A DNA stretch of 64,000 bases, taken from NCBI GenBank assembly GCA_015178975.1, contig WHVD01000049.1, positions 248,001 through 312,000 on the forward strand, in the 5' to 3' direction. The position numbers were made by a program, and so were the translations under genes. This stretch comes from Hysterangium stoloniferum (lineage: Eukaryota > Basidiomycota > Agaricomycetes > Hysterangiales > Hysterangiaceae). The notes below the pieces were generated by a model that saw nothing but the letters and a program-made list of their open reading frames with translations, was not told the DNA's origin and did no database searches. Shown one piece after another: positions 1 through 11,172 of the stretch (positions are counted from its first letter, which is position 1; each line of letters starts with the position of its first letter).

Positions 1-2040
1 GAGGATGCTCCCGTGCTGGAAGTAAATGGCGGAATCGAAACAGAACCAGACATGGTGTAGTTATATGTATGTTGTATAGCGGAAGGAACACGAAGGAAGT
101 GGAGGCTGGAATATATAGTGTGCGTTGTTGAACTTGCAGGTTAGCAGTGTAGAATGGTGAGAAGGATGTGTAGTCTTGAGTGGATGCTGGGGGAGCGGGG
201 GGGTTGTTGTAAACCAGTTGTGTGATATTTACCTATTTTTACGCGAGTTCACTCATTGGTTCAGATTGGCGGGTTTGTAAGAGGCCAGAAAGGGTCATGA
301 GTATCTAGACGTAATATAGCATTACAAGACCAGCTCGGATGTGGGCTCGCCATGGGCCGGAAGGCATGTCAAGTGGGAAGAGATATGGGATTAATGCAGG
401 CCTTCCTGGCCATTGAAGGACAGAGAAATACATCCGGTAATGCTGACACTGGAAGTCAAACGGATGAAATACCGAAGTGTGAATGCGTCTGAGAAGGCGG
501 TTTTGATGCCCTACGGGCTGGCATTGGCCAGAATTGTTTCGCTGGATAGTGTCCTGATGGGCGACGGGTGCCATGCAAGAAGGGTGGTTAAACCGGAATC
601 AAGAGTATTGACACTTGTTGTACTGGGACAGACACGGGAAGCGAAATAGTTGCGGTGGTGCCTAACAACGACAAGGAGCGTCCAAGGCTGACTTTGCTGG
701 AGCCAGGACAGGTTCGAGGGTACCGTTGAATTTGGCATGTGTGAGGGCGTGGGAAGGTTCCTTTGGATCAAGGTGACTTGCCGGCAGCTATCAAGTGTCT
801 TTATGCATTGTTGGGTAAAATGTGCAGGGCTAGGGAGGCGAGGTGGTTCGGTACTGTTTAAGGCGGTTGGAACGTAAATGTAGTGGGGTGCGGTTGAATG
901 CATGTGGGTGTTGGAAGGTATACCGAAGGGTGGCGGATGTGATGCCAGACACGCAAGTGCGCTGAAGGTGGACAGACGTGATGAGTGTGATGTAGTGTTG
1001 AGGATGTTCAGAAATGGGCTGTGTTGAGGCAATGGAACGGATACAATTTCACGCTGAAGTCGAGTGAGATGTTGCCAGGGATCCGATTTCATGCTGGGTA
1101 CAGCACTTTGCAGTGGAGAGCTAGGGCAAGCGACAATGAAGGGGTTGCGCATGTGGTGGGAGACTCAATGTGTGTGACGAAGTATGGTCAGACACATCTC
1201 AGAGTTGAGTGCAGACAAATGGTATTGTCACAGTCGGATGTGTCAAGGTGTTGACAGACGGTGTGTCACAGTATTGCGGGTCGACACGCCGAAGCCTTGA
1301 CAAAGGATGGCAGATGCTGAAAGGGATTATACTTATTGCTCTGAAGAGCGACGCTATTGAGGTAACTCGAAGTGCTGAGCGGTATGTTGCGTATGGAGGG
1401 ACATGCTGAACAATTGTCTTGCCAACGTAACCTCAGCCTCCGTAAATGGAATGAGGCCTAGTCCAAACGAGCTTGGGCCGTCTGTACGAGGAAGTTCCCA
1501 CCATATTGAGTATGCGGTGTCGTCCATTTCTGCCATTATAGCTGAAGACTTAGAAATGGTGTGTTCAGCAGACTGGTTGAAGGAGGAACATGGTGGCACT
1601 TTGCGTTTGTTTGGTTGGACTGTCTGTTGTAGGTTGTGGGGTATGAATACGCCTTTAGGTGTTCGGTATCTGTATCGGTATTGGTTTCTTTGAAATCCGA
1701 TTTGGTTGGTGTGGTGGAGTGTGCATTAAGACTTGTGTTCGTGAGGAGGTCGATGAGGATAGGAGGTAGTCCAAGTTGGTGTCTCCTTCTTGTCTCTGAG
1801 GGAGTAACTGGTGTTCGTGAGGGGGTCGACGAGGATAGGAGGTAGTCCAAGTTGGTGTCTCCTTCTTGTATCTGAGGGAGTATGTAATGGCGTGGTTGTG
1901 GACGGTAACTGAGACGCGGTGGGAAGAGATTTCTCAGTCAATGTAAAAAAAAAAGTGAAAGGCTGTTATTATCAGCCTCACTCGGTCAACACGGACAAGA
2001 CTAAGTTTTTTTTATTTTAATAGCAGTATGATACAAGATG
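1..2040. other. Unassigned stretch, no supported gene
   Basis: The open frames here, including a 213-residue one on the minus strand at 511-1152, give low-complexity peptides rich in Ser, Thr, Pro and His with no recognisable motif. The plus strand looks unusually G/T-rich over most of the interval. Apart from the short tandem duplication at 1735-1882 nothing structured is seen. It may be very old repeat debris, but I cannot assign it. Confidence 0.5.
1735..1882 (+). repeat. Tandem duplication, period 76 bp
   Basis: Two copies of a roughly 72-bp block starting with gtgttcgtgag lie at 1735-1806 and 1811-1882. They differ at only a few positions, such as gtcgatgag against gtcgacgag. The block does not extend a recognisable coding frame. 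It looks like a simple local duplication. Confidence 0.85.
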
Positions 2041-2372
2041 AATGCGAGGCTCCCTAGGGAAGAGTGGGAAAGGACCCCATGGTCGAAAAAATTCCCCTCT
2101 TATCGCTGTGGAATGTGGAATGTATACTTATATATCTGCTTGGAACAATAATATTGTGGTCACAAAGGAATCTGAAGACAAGGAAGATGTGGCAGGAAAA
2201 GGGGGACAAAGGTCGATGGGAGAACAATGGTCAAGGGTAATCGAGCAGCACAGGCATACAGGCGAGTATAATGGACCCAAACAATTTTTTTTGTTGATCT
2301 CTTCGACTAATATAAAGCGGACGGTAGTCTTGAGCTTTCATCCAAATTACCTAGTAACCAAACCTCCCGCAC

Positions 2373-3600
2373 ATGTCTGGACACTACAACAACAACTATA
2401 GTTCCACCTCAAGAAGTACCAGACAAGACAGAGATGGAGAACGCAGACAAGAATTACCGCCACTTCGTGAAGTTCTACCTGGTAATTTCGTTCTCATTCA
2501 TTATTTTTACGTTTTTGGACTCACTGACAACGTTCAGAGCAATTCGGGGATCCTTACAACTTCGACCGTATGAGCCGTGGTTTGCAAACCGATCTGACAT
2601 TGCCACCTATCCGGGAGCATTCTTCACGTGGCAGGCAAAATGACTATGGATATAATAGACCCATCGCGCGTCCTGAGCCTTACAGTCAAGAACCGAGTAG
2701 GGGTTCCGCGGCGAATGTCTCTCGTTCTACTGCCGGGAGTAGGGACCCCGTTTATCACTTCCTTGCTCCATCGGATGGGAGAGACCAGCTAATCGCTGTC
2801 TTTGAATCGTATTCGAAACCACCTGGAATTTTGCATAAGCATACAAAAACATACGACAATGATTCGTCGAAGAAGTTCGCAAACTATCATGTGCGTCAGG
2901 GCTATGAATAAGTTACCGTTTTTCTAATATTCCGATCGCATACTTATAGCAACATATGCTAACCCATACCGGAGAGCGACGTACGTTTGTTTCACTTCAT
3001 ATTGATACCCACCACCAACTGCCTGGTTTTTAGCCTTTGAATGCTCGTATTGTCCCAAGGGTTTCAGTTCCAAGTCCAACCTAAATAGACATATGTTGTC
3101 ACATGGTGGTCGTAAAGGAAACAAAGATGACGGCCGCGACAGACATGGCGAACCCTCCTCTAAGAATTACTATAGTATCGCTGGCTCTGAATCGTACTCG
3201 AAACCGCCTGGAATTTTGCGTGAGCATACGCTACCGAAAAAAAACGACGATGATTCGAAGAAGAAGTTCGAATGTGATGTCTGTGGGAGGCGGATTGCAA
3301 GGCAGAGTGCCTATGATGTGCGTCAGGGCTATGAATAAGTTACCATTTCTCTAATATAGCGATCGCCTACTTATAGCAACATATGGTAACCCATACCGGA
3401 GCGCGACGTACGTTTGTTTCACTTCATATTGATACCCATCACCAACTGTCTGGTTTTTAGCCTTTGAATGCTCGTATTGTGGCAAGGCGTTCAATTACAA
3501 GTACAACCGAAATAGACATGTGTTGACACATCGCGGCGGTAAAGGAAACAAAGATGGCGGCCGCGACAGACATGGCGAACCCTCCTCCTCTAAGAATTAA
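2373..3600 (+). CDS. C2H2 zinc-finger protein with in-frame internal duplication (copy A1)
   Basis: Six exons are proposed: 2373-2481, 2538-2890, 2950-2980, 3034-3317, 3377-3407 and 3461-3600, giving 315 residues. All introns are GT-AG and 53-60 nt long. The start MSGH... is shared with three other copies in the window. The body is a disordered Arg/Ser/Tyr-rich region, followed by C-x2-C-x12-H-x3-H fingers joined by a TGERPF-type linker that is rebuilt across a splice site. A 385-bp segment (2804-3188) is repeated at 3189-3606, so the gene carries one extra finger block in frame. The first finger of the first block has lost its cysteines, leaving three good fingers. A DNA-binding role is inferred from the fingers only. 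Function and target are unknown. Confidence 0.7.
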
Positions 3601-3606
3601 TATAGT
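2804..3606 (+). repeat. Tandem duplication (period about 385 bp) inside zinc-finger gene A1
   Basis: The block that begins gaatcgta.tcgaaacc occurs at 2804 and again at 3189. Each copy contains the same two short introns and the same finger-coding exons. The two copies have diverged at many positions, so the event is not fresh. The other gene copies (B at 29118-30000 and C at 39815-40681) have a single block, so duplication in A1 is the derived state. Confidence 0.85.
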
Positions 3607-3860
3607 GCCTCTCGGAGGACGTAAACAACCCCACATTTCCCAACCAATTTTAATTTATCTGATTGATTGTATTGTTCTTTGGACTCATCCTCTACCTTTA
3701 AAGAAATTCCATAGCAATGGGTTTGTTCGACCGAGAGGTGTGTATCTAGCGCTCGGTTCGTGGGCAGCTCGGGGGTGTGATCAGCTTACACACGGACGTC
3801 TAGCATCGCCCAAACGATGTATGGGAAACCTCGGGTTTATATACCTGACAGAACCTTATT

Positions 3861-4553
3861 TACAGCTGTTCCGGGTACATAGTGCGGAGCTTGAACATCA
3901 ATAAAAAAAAGTCCGCATTAGTCCCAAAAACAAATTGTCATGTAACTCCATCCCGGGGAGGGAGTAAGATATAATACATTTTATACACCACATATATATA
4001 TGAGGCAGTTTATCCCTATACTCATAATTTCTTCCTGTTATTTAACATTTGAACCTCTGTGAAAGAATCAGCTCCCCCGCCACAATTACAGACTTTTTTT
4101 GGTTTGAAACTCGGGGAGAATAATATTAGATATTATATATAACAGTATAAACAAGAATGGATGCCTATACAGGACAGAATGTAGGGAAAGGCCAGACCTA
4201 CACTAATGCAGCATACAAGTGTCGCCGTTCCCTACATTCTGTACTGTATAAGCATCCATTCTTATTTAGACTTTTATATATAATATATCATATTATCCTC
4301 CCCGTGTTTCAACCCAAACAAGGGTGTGATTGTGGCGGGAGCTGATTCTTTCAGAGGTCCAAATGTTAAATGACAGGAAATAAGTAATTCTGATTACAGG
4401 AAAAGATTTCCCTATATATATATATGGTTAATCCCAAGTATTATATCTCACTTCCCCCCCATTATGGAGTTAGGTGGCAATTTATTTTTGGGACCAAAGC
4501 GGAATTTTTTTATTGATCTTCAAACTCCGCACTATGTACCCGAAACAGCTGTA
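3861..4553. mobile_element. Palindromic (hairpin) MITE with TA target duplication, Tc1/mariner-like ends
   Basis: The element is one long imperfect inverted repeat. Its ends read TA-CAGCTGTTCCGGGTAC and GTACCCGAAACAGCTG-TA. The arms of about 325 bp run to a small loop near 4190-4227. The TA flanking each end is the target duplication expected for Tc1/mariner-type elements. The paralogous unit at about 31190-31215 lacks the insertion and has a single TTA at that point, which gives a natural empty site. No transposase is encoded. The 62-residue open frame inside the right arm is incidental. Confidence 0.85.
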
Positions 4554-4849
4554 ACTTAGGCTCAGTTAGGATCTAATCACGCCACACCTATTGTCTACTA
4601 GTTTATCAGTTATTGCCTTACGTAACATGTTCCGCCACAATGTGATTTAGGATCAACTTTCGTTTTTTTAAGAGCTCAGGGGTGAAAGCATCGGTTGTTG
4701 CGGAGCTGCTTGGCAGCAGAGATAAACTGTTTCCTGTAATCTTGACCCATACACAGAAAATCTCTTATCAATAACAAATAACGGAATTACTTCCGTACTT
4801 CATTGCTACCTTAGCACACTTAATTTTTGTTTCTCCTCTCTCAAATATA

Positions 4850-5197
4850 GTGGTAATTAAAAGGTCACAGTATCACGTTGTTGTCCTGGCTCCAAAACTT
4901 CCGCCGGGGTATGCGGGACCTCATCTGAATCACAGGAGCATACAGACCAACACTTGCTTGTGTGGGCGTCTCGCCGTTTCCCTTAACCATCACTACACTC
5001 TCAATGACCCACCGGAACTACTATTCAGCGTGGATAGCAGGCGGAACTTGAATGTCGCTGCCTCAACCGTTGGATTGGGGGATCAGGCACCGTATGCTCG
5101 CGTGGCGTTGTACCGCTTTGCGAATCTCCGCTGGGAATCAGTGGCATTTGTGAAACACGCCCGTTATCCTATAACGGAAGATCTGCTGGCTCTGTAG
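4850..5197 (+). CDS. Conserved hypothetical frame upstream of zinc-finger gene (copy A2)
   Basis: This 115-residue open frame (the proposed start codon is not ATG, so the true start is uncertain) is matched by a 109-residue frame at 30382-30711 on the minus strand of copy B. The shared core runs from TNTCLCGRLAVSLNHH to LRWES and HARYPIT and ends in DLLAL. The two differ by a 6-nt in-frame gap and many substitutions, which favours coding but does not prove it. The copy C counterpart near 41040-41340 is degenerate. I recognise no domain. It may be an exon of a longer transcript or part of the zinc-finger gene's leader. Confidence 0.35.
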   Translation: MVIKRSQYHVVVLAPKLPPGYAGPHLNHRSIQTNTCLCGRLAVSLNHHYTLNDPPELLFSVDSRRNLNVAASTVGLGDQAPYARVALYRFANLRWESVAFVKHARYPITEDLLAL

Positions 5198-5589
5198 GCA
5201 GCAAAATCTTTCTGGTGATGTCTTGATAGCATTAATGCTCTAGGCGTGATAATCTCCCTGATTCCGCCTTGTACTTTGCCATAACAAGAGCATTTGAGGA
5301 GGAGCCCAGACAATTAATGCAGACGTCACTTGCAGAGCCTCATCTAAAACGCTTTGTGGTTTCTATTTTCCAGCATCAATGGCTCGCAGGTGACGTATTG
5401 CCAGACAATACTGTGCTTTTTCACCATCGCCGCCGTCAATATGGACCTGGGAGGAATTGAAACGAAAGTATAGCAGCGCCCATACAGGCGGGTATAATCC
5501 ACCCGGACAATTCTTATGTTGATGTTTTCAAGTGAAAAGTACTGATCGAGCTTTCATCCAAATTCACTAGTAGCCAAACCTCCCCACAC

Positions 5590-5783
5590 ATGTCTGGACA
5601 CAACACCGACTACTACAACTCCACTTCAGGAAGCCTAGCGGACAGGACAGAGATGGAGAACGCAGACAAAAATGACCTCCACTTCGTGAAGTTCTATCTG
5701 GTAATTTCGTTTTCATTCATTATTTTTACCTTCTTGGACTCACTGACGACGTGCAGAACAATTCGAGGATCCTTACAACTTCA
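5590..5783 (+). pseudogene. Truncated C2H2 zinc-finger gene (copy A2)
   Basis: Exon 1 (5590-5700, starting MSGHNTDYYNST) and intron 1 (5701-5756, GT-AG) are intact and match the full copies. Exon 2 starts normally (EQFEDPYNF) but at about 5783 the sequence switches to a fragment of an RGS-type gene. The finger exons are absent, so no zinc-finger protein can be made from this copy. Confidence 0.8.
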
Positions 5784-5915
5784 CCTCGCGCCGTCCTCCC
5801 AATACGAATTAAATATTGATCACGCACTTCGTGGCACTACCACGGCGCATCTGTGCAAAATGATCGGCAATTTGACGGGAAAGCATTCAGAAGGGTATAT
5901 TGAGGTAGATCAGAC
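5784..5915 (+). pseudogene. RGS-gene fragment fused to the zinc-finger remnant
   Basis: From about 5784 to 5915 the sequence is nearly identical to the reverse complement of about 55495-55626, inside the last large exon of the DEP-RGS gene. The shared peptide includes SSQYELNIDHALRGTT and GKHSEGYIEVDQT. Similarity ends at about 5915 and the following 100 bp to the FunK1 3' end is unassigned. The piece is too short to hold an RGS domain. Confidence 0.75.
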
Positions 5916-6015
5916 AAGCATCGTCTACAGATCAAGACCCAGATATCACCATCATGTAAACGATCTGTCACCAACACGTCACGAGAGAATTCTAGGCTCA
6001 CTGACACTAATTTCC

Positions 6016-9000
6016 CTATTTCCTCCCTAGAGGTGAAGGGGATAATGGTACCTCCTTGTCGGGGTGTGTGCAAGATCGAGACTTGGACTTGGCTGTATTC
6101 ATATCAGGAGAGGTGTCCTGATTCCGGTCTTTGTGGCGATCGGGACTTTGGCTGTTGGGTAGAGAATGGACATCCAAGAAGGCGTTGGAGATGAAATCTC
6201 GGCATTGCTGACGGCGCTCGAGTTCAATATTAGTTTTATTGTTATATATAGGCAGTGTCGTAGTTTCCGACCCGAGTGCTTTGATTTCCCTTGTAAGAAG
6301 GTCTAGGACGTGATCATGGATAAAACGATATTCAGATGCCCGCCATCGGAAAGCCATCACAAGTAGTTTGTACCAGTCCCGCACTAAACGCTTCAGTGGT
6401 TTGAAGTATGGGTGGAAACTCTTGAGTATATCATTCTCGAGGATTCTTTCTCCATTTCCACCATCTCCAGAGACTGTGAATAGGTTTTGTTTTTCTACCT
6501 CTAACTTGTCCAAATGATCGAAGAATCGATTGGTCACTTTACGCAAATCAACGTTCTGGAAGTCGCCTGCATCCAGTTCATCACGACGAAACCCTCCAGG
6601 AGATCCCCGTGTTATCGCAAGGAAAATGATCACCCACAAAAAAGACTCCATATCGTTAGCAGCATCGTGTACCCATTGCTTTCCATCCCCTGGCCGTACA
6701 TATAACCTACTATAATTCCTTGCAAGTACCTCATGGCTCATGTATGGAACTGTGCCCTTAGAGGAATATCAAAATACTGCACAAATCAAGTCAACTGATG
6801 AAAAATTACCGTTCGGAAGCCTGGTCGTGGTGTTTGATCTTGGAACATTGGTAATTTTTCCACCTGCCAAGTCGTCAAGTCAATCAGCAAAAGGAACTTG
6901 TATAAACGTACAAAACGTTGCCAATGAAGATCTTCAAGGGTACAAGGCTCCTCTTTTGTCACTTTGCGAGATGCCCCATGCAGAGAAGCCTTAATATAGT
7001 CTGCGGCAGGGGTCGGCTTCAGATTAAAAACACCCAACACTGTGCGAACAACATCTTCCTCAGCGAATACACCCTCAACTTGAAAAGTGAAGTGATATGA
7101 ATTTGCCAAAACACGGTCTAGTTCTTTCCTGGGAGGAATTTCACTTGTCGACAAAAATTTCCAGGTCTGCTTCCCATGGTCAAAATCAATCAGTCGTCCA
7201 CATACTTCTGATCTATTGCCTTCTCTGGGACATATTAGGATGTTTCCTACGCTAACGTCACGATGAAGGACACCGCTGAGATAGAAATCCTTATGATCTA
7301 ACACATAACCATTTCAATAAAACCGTCACAAAAAAACATATGCACAATAATAAACCTTGCACCGCATCTCGAATTACAGTCAGAAGCTCCAAGTTATCCT
7401 TAAAGTACTTGATCGGCCAGCCCCATGTCTCCATTATGATGCGGGTAAAAACACGGGAGACCAGCTGCGGACTTTCATACTCGAGTTGCTCATTCGGATG
7501 CACAATTCGCTCGTGGTATCTTGACTCGATATCACTCTGGACGGGGGAGTTGATGGAGTAGGGATTACTAGTCGGCACAAACAATGGTTGCTCCTTGTTA
7601 TTTCCACTTAAACCTTTGCGAATGTGTTCCAAGGTAGTGTCCGGCACGTCATCATTTGACAACACATACTCAGAGGAATAAATGCGACCTTCGTATAGAC
7701 CGGCGGTGCGATGGACCGTTGCCTCAAAGGGCTCACCCGAGATTGACTGTAACTCTTCAAAGCGCTGCCAGCCTTGTTTCAAAACATACACCTTCTATTG
7801 AAAGTTGAAGCAGTCGAAAGATTACATTAAACTGTTAGACATACCTTATCACACTTCTGACGGTCGAGTAGCTTCACAACTTCCCATACGATACTTGCTC
7901 GTCCACACATGACTTCAGAGTCCGCAATACTAATTGCACGTACAGTGAGAAAATCCTCACGTGTCCGAAGGTCGGCCGCGACTGAATTAATAACCCAGTT
8001 CAGTTCGTACAGGCTCAACCCGATTTTCTTCATTTCAAATGGAAATTCGTAAGAGGGAAGGGATAGATGAGGGGTGTTTTCTGGATAATAAATTTTCATA
8101 CTAGGATCCCAGCCAAGTTGATGAGGCTTGAGGATAGAGAAGCTCGCAATGACTTGGATCAACTCCCTTGGGCTCTTAAGTATGGTTCATGTCAAGTTCA
8201 GTAAGAAAGGAGCAAAGTTGAAAACTCACCATATGAATGTTAATCGCCTCTCTCATCCCTAGCATGCCAGACCGGTCACATAAGAAAACAGAAAGTTGAT
8301 CAGAGCAAAGTGTAAGTCCGAAAGCAAAACGTCTATCTAATTGTTCACCGAACATCTGTTGCATATAGCAGCAAAGCTGCAGCAATGCTTCTGCACTATC
8401 ATTCTCAGTTGCCTTTGCTTTCATTTTCATGACGGTGGATACTTGTAACCACCAAACCTGAGAGAGTTCCATCTAAAAAAGAGTTAGAAGGAACCATGGG
8501 CCATAGTAAAATATGCCATACTATTTCATTTTCCAACTAAGGATTTGGTCAATATAGTACATGCTTTGAGCAGAAAGACTCAACCTTTTCAATTTCTCCT
8601 CTTAATAATACCTTCTCTGCTGGGTCATTTCTAGACATTTCTTGTTCTTTCTCTTTTTGCGTCGCCTTCAGCTCATCTATTTTTTTCTGGAGAGTGATGA
8701 TGTTACTGTTCTTGGAGGCAAACACAGAATTGGGCCGTATCGACGGAGCCGTGATACCCTTAGACTTTGGTCGTCTACTATGGATGTTGTGCCACCTGCC
8801 TTTGACTTCGGTCCACACCTTGAACTCGGCACAATCGTTGATGGCATTGGCGATCTCGACAAAAGGGAGGTACATATCGTCTTCACCTGAGCAAGTAGAA
8901 GATCTTGAAATATTTTTCCATCTCTTCACTTTCGCATCATACAGCCCTTTTTCCACGAGGTCATCATATATTATGTTGATCTGGTCTTCAGAGAGAGGCA

Positions 9001-9136
9001 TGAGCTTGCAAAGAAACTCATTAGTCTCTTCCACGCGGAATGAACGGCATAGATTGCGTATAGCAGCTTCGAGAACATGAGAGGGCCACACAGTAGATGG
9101 TTTATACGAAGATTCAGAAAGGTGAACGGAAGGCAT
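6016..9136 (-). CDS. FunK1-type fungal protein kinase
   Basis: Six exons are proposed: 9136-8585, 8472-8231 (boundary 8230), 8174-7845, 7794-7356, 7297-6810 and 6756-6016, about 925 residues. Introns are GT-AG and mostly 50-58 nt; the first is 112 nt. Visible kinase landmarks are HRDVSVGN at about residues 533-540 (catalytic loop), IDFDHG at about 558-563 (the DFG equivalent) and RTGTVPYM at about 683-690, which is rebuilt across an intron. This RTGT-x-P-x-M motif is typical of the FunK1 family, which is expanded in mushroom-forming fungi and usually lacks a known substrate. The N-terminal 370 residues and a basic, Ser-rich tail are as expected for the family. The reading frame is open throughout, so the gene looks whole. 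A MITE sits 90 bp upstream of the start codon. Confidence 0.88.
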
Positions 9137-9226
9137 AGTGTAAGTGAAGAGTGAAAGACCTCACCCATTGAAATTTCCGTTTACCTCATCGATGGATCTA
9201 CGCTGAGCTGAAAGGGCATAAATGGA

Positions 9227-9598
9227 GGACACTACCAGACAACGATCGTCTAGCATCGGAAATTAAGTCGGCAGCAGTGACGGATTTTGAATTTACATAA
9301 AACAAAATATAGTATCAACATCTATGCCGTTGAACTCCAAGCAAACAGCTCACCCCAAAAATCAACCTCCAAAAAATATCTTTCGCATGTAACTATGCAT
9401 GCGTGCTCGACTGTCGATTGGACCTTCCTTTGAATGCACACTTCTCTTACTTACCACTTTCTATCTGTAAGCGTGAGCCCTATCCTTGTTTTTGCGCTGT
9501 CCCTATATTTTGTTTTATGTAAATTCAAAGTCCGTCATTGCTGCCGACTTAATTTCCGATGCTAGACGAAAAAAGGTCGTTGTCCGGGCTTAGTGTCC
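9227..9598. mobile_element. 372-bp MITE with ~80-bp terminal inverted repeats, upstream of FunK1
   Basis: The left arm starts GGACACTACC and the right arm ends GGCTTAGTGTCC. The inverted match continues for about 80 bp (GTCTAGCATCGGAAATTAAG, then the arm runs on to AAACAAAATATA). The flanks are gcataaatgga (9216-9226) and gcataaacgga (9599-9609), a 10/11 match that looks like a long target duplication. Duplications of 8-11 bp fit Mutator-like or KDZ-type transposons, but the superfamily is not certain. It has no coding capacity. It lies between the FunK1 start and the profilin gene. Confidence 0.8.
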
Positions 9599-9609
9599 GC
9601 ATAAACGGA

Positions 9610-10205
9610 CCTCGAGGATAAGACAATTACGTGTCGCTTATTGGTATTAGAATTAAAATGATCTTGCATCGAGCCTTTATTTTTACTACATGGAGGGATG
9701 AATGTTCCGTGTCCACTCATAAACAGCAGCTAGCCAAGCACAGACGAAAGTGCTAATTCCTGGCGCGATGCAGCGACAATGTTTTGTGCAATTTGATGGC
9801 GTATTCGTTATATTACTTTTCCATTCTGTGAAAAAGCCTTCAAAAAGTATTATAAAAGAATTACGCGACTCCTGGTAATTCGCACTTATTAGTAGTGGAT
9901 GGAACTTCGTAGCCATGCCTGGTCAAGATAACGATTAAATTGATAGGCAATATCAACTGATTGTTTTTGGGCCGACCCTCGGTTGTTTCTGACTCTGGTT
10001 TTTCAAGTATGAGTGTTTTGGACGCTCTGTTTGTATTATTTATTTATTTGATTTTGCAAGAAATTGCTGCTACCCTAATGGACGTAACTAACTAGCGCCT
10101 GTTATCCCGGAGATCGCCGAGCATTAGTCACTCAGCACTCTTTGTACTTTACCATCATTGACCGTTGACCTCTAGCAGACTTGGATTCTCATTGCATTAC
10201 AACTA
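9610..10205. other. Intergenic region, profilin 5' flank
   Basis: No gene is supported here. A 76-residue minus-strand frame at 9686-9916 has no recognisable features. The last part must contain the profilin promoter, but no clear core element stands out. Confidence 0.4.
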
Positions 10206-10803
10206 ATGTCCTGGCAAAGTATTGTTTGAAGTATCTCACTGGTATCTCTTATGCTGATCTTCAATCGTAGCATACGTTGACACCAATCTCCTCGGCACTG
10301 GCAAGGTAGCCAAAGCTGCCATCCTAGGCCAAAGTGGAGGAGTGTGGGCCATCAGCGCAGGGTACACGGTGTGTTAGGGTTAATATCGTGAAATTTTAGA
10401 TATGCTCAATAGACACCTTTCTATTTTTCGTCTAACGCCCTATCTATCCACTTGACTAACATCAAAGTTATCACCTCAAGAGCAGGCATCCATCATCGCA
10501 TTTTTGGCGAATGACGCGGGTCTTGAACAGGCCCAGAGTAGCGGCATTCGTTTAGCAGGCCAGAAATTCTTTACTATTCAGTCTGGAGGACGGTCGATAT
10601 ACGGCAAAAAGGCCGTGAGTTTTCTGTGCTCTTAATAAACTTTACTCGTTCACCTCGTTTTTATGGTATAGGGCGATGGCTGTCTCCTTGTCAAGACTAA
10701 GCAAGCAATCCTCGTTGCAGAATATGTGGCACCCATCCAAGCTCCAGAAGCGACGCCAATTGTGGAGTCATTGGCCGACTATCTCATTTCTGTAGGCTAC
10801 TAA
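10206..10803 (+). CDS. PFY1: Profilin
   Basis: Four exons are proposed: 10206-10218, 10271-10368, 10468-10614 and 10672-10803, giving 129 residues, the usual profilin length. The first exon is only 13 nt (MSWQ plus one base) and splicing gives MSWQTYVDTNLLGTG, the classic profilin N-terminus. Further hallmarks are SGGVWAIS, the GGRSIYGKKAGDG turn, VKTKQAILVAEY and the C-terminal ADYLISVGY. Profilin binds monomeric actin, phosphoinositides and proline-rich ligands such as formins, and promotes actin filament assembly in the cytosol. All introns are GT-AG. The frame is intact and the gene looks functional. Confidence 0.96.
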
Positions 10804-11172
10804 GGTACGAACAAGTTTATTTATTTATTTTAAACGTTCAATGTTTATTGACCAATCCTCAGAGCGATCTTTACTCTCCAATATGCTTTGCTATCTTAAC
10901 GTGTGATGGGAAAGTGAGGGTCTGGATGACTCACAGTAATAAGTGGAAGTGGCTTGCAGAGATATAGATGTATGGAAGATGAAAGTAATGTCGAAATGTT
11001 TTGCAATCTAACGAATTCAAGGACGGTTGTCTCTTGAGTTCATGTAATGAGTGCTAATACATATGCTTAACCCCCATAACCCGTATTGTAAGAAAAAATA
11101 CAGATCAAATACAGATCGGACTCATACATACCAACTGAAAATAAGGATATCTGTCTATACAAATCCATGGGG

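Larger units (their letters stand above)
3735..5783 (+). repeat. Second copy of the zinc-finger unit (A2), truncated
   Basis: The sequence from about 3735 (tatctagcgctcggtt) matches, in the same internal order, the reverse complement of 31313 down to about 29810. It shares the upstream non-coding part, the 109-115 residue upstream frame and the first zinc-finger exon. It abuts copy A1 at about 3725-3735. Homology stops at about 5783, inside the second zinc-finger exon, where RGS-gene sequence takes over. The palindromic MITE at 3861-4553 sits inside it. Confidence 0.8.

Noticed and set aside
511-1152. 213-residue minus-strand frame
   Set aside because: Low-complexity Ser/Thr/Pro/His peptide with no domain, in a G/T-biased plus strand that leaves minus frames open by chance.
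4157-4345. 62-residue plus frame
   Set aside because: It lies inside the arms of the palindromic MITE, so it is just hairpin sequence.
9227-9598. CACTA (EnSpm) element, because the tips contain CACTA and TAGTG
   Set aside because: CACTA elements start at CACTA and make 3-bp duplications. Here the inverted repeat extends beyond it to GGACACTA and the flanking repeat is about 11 bp.
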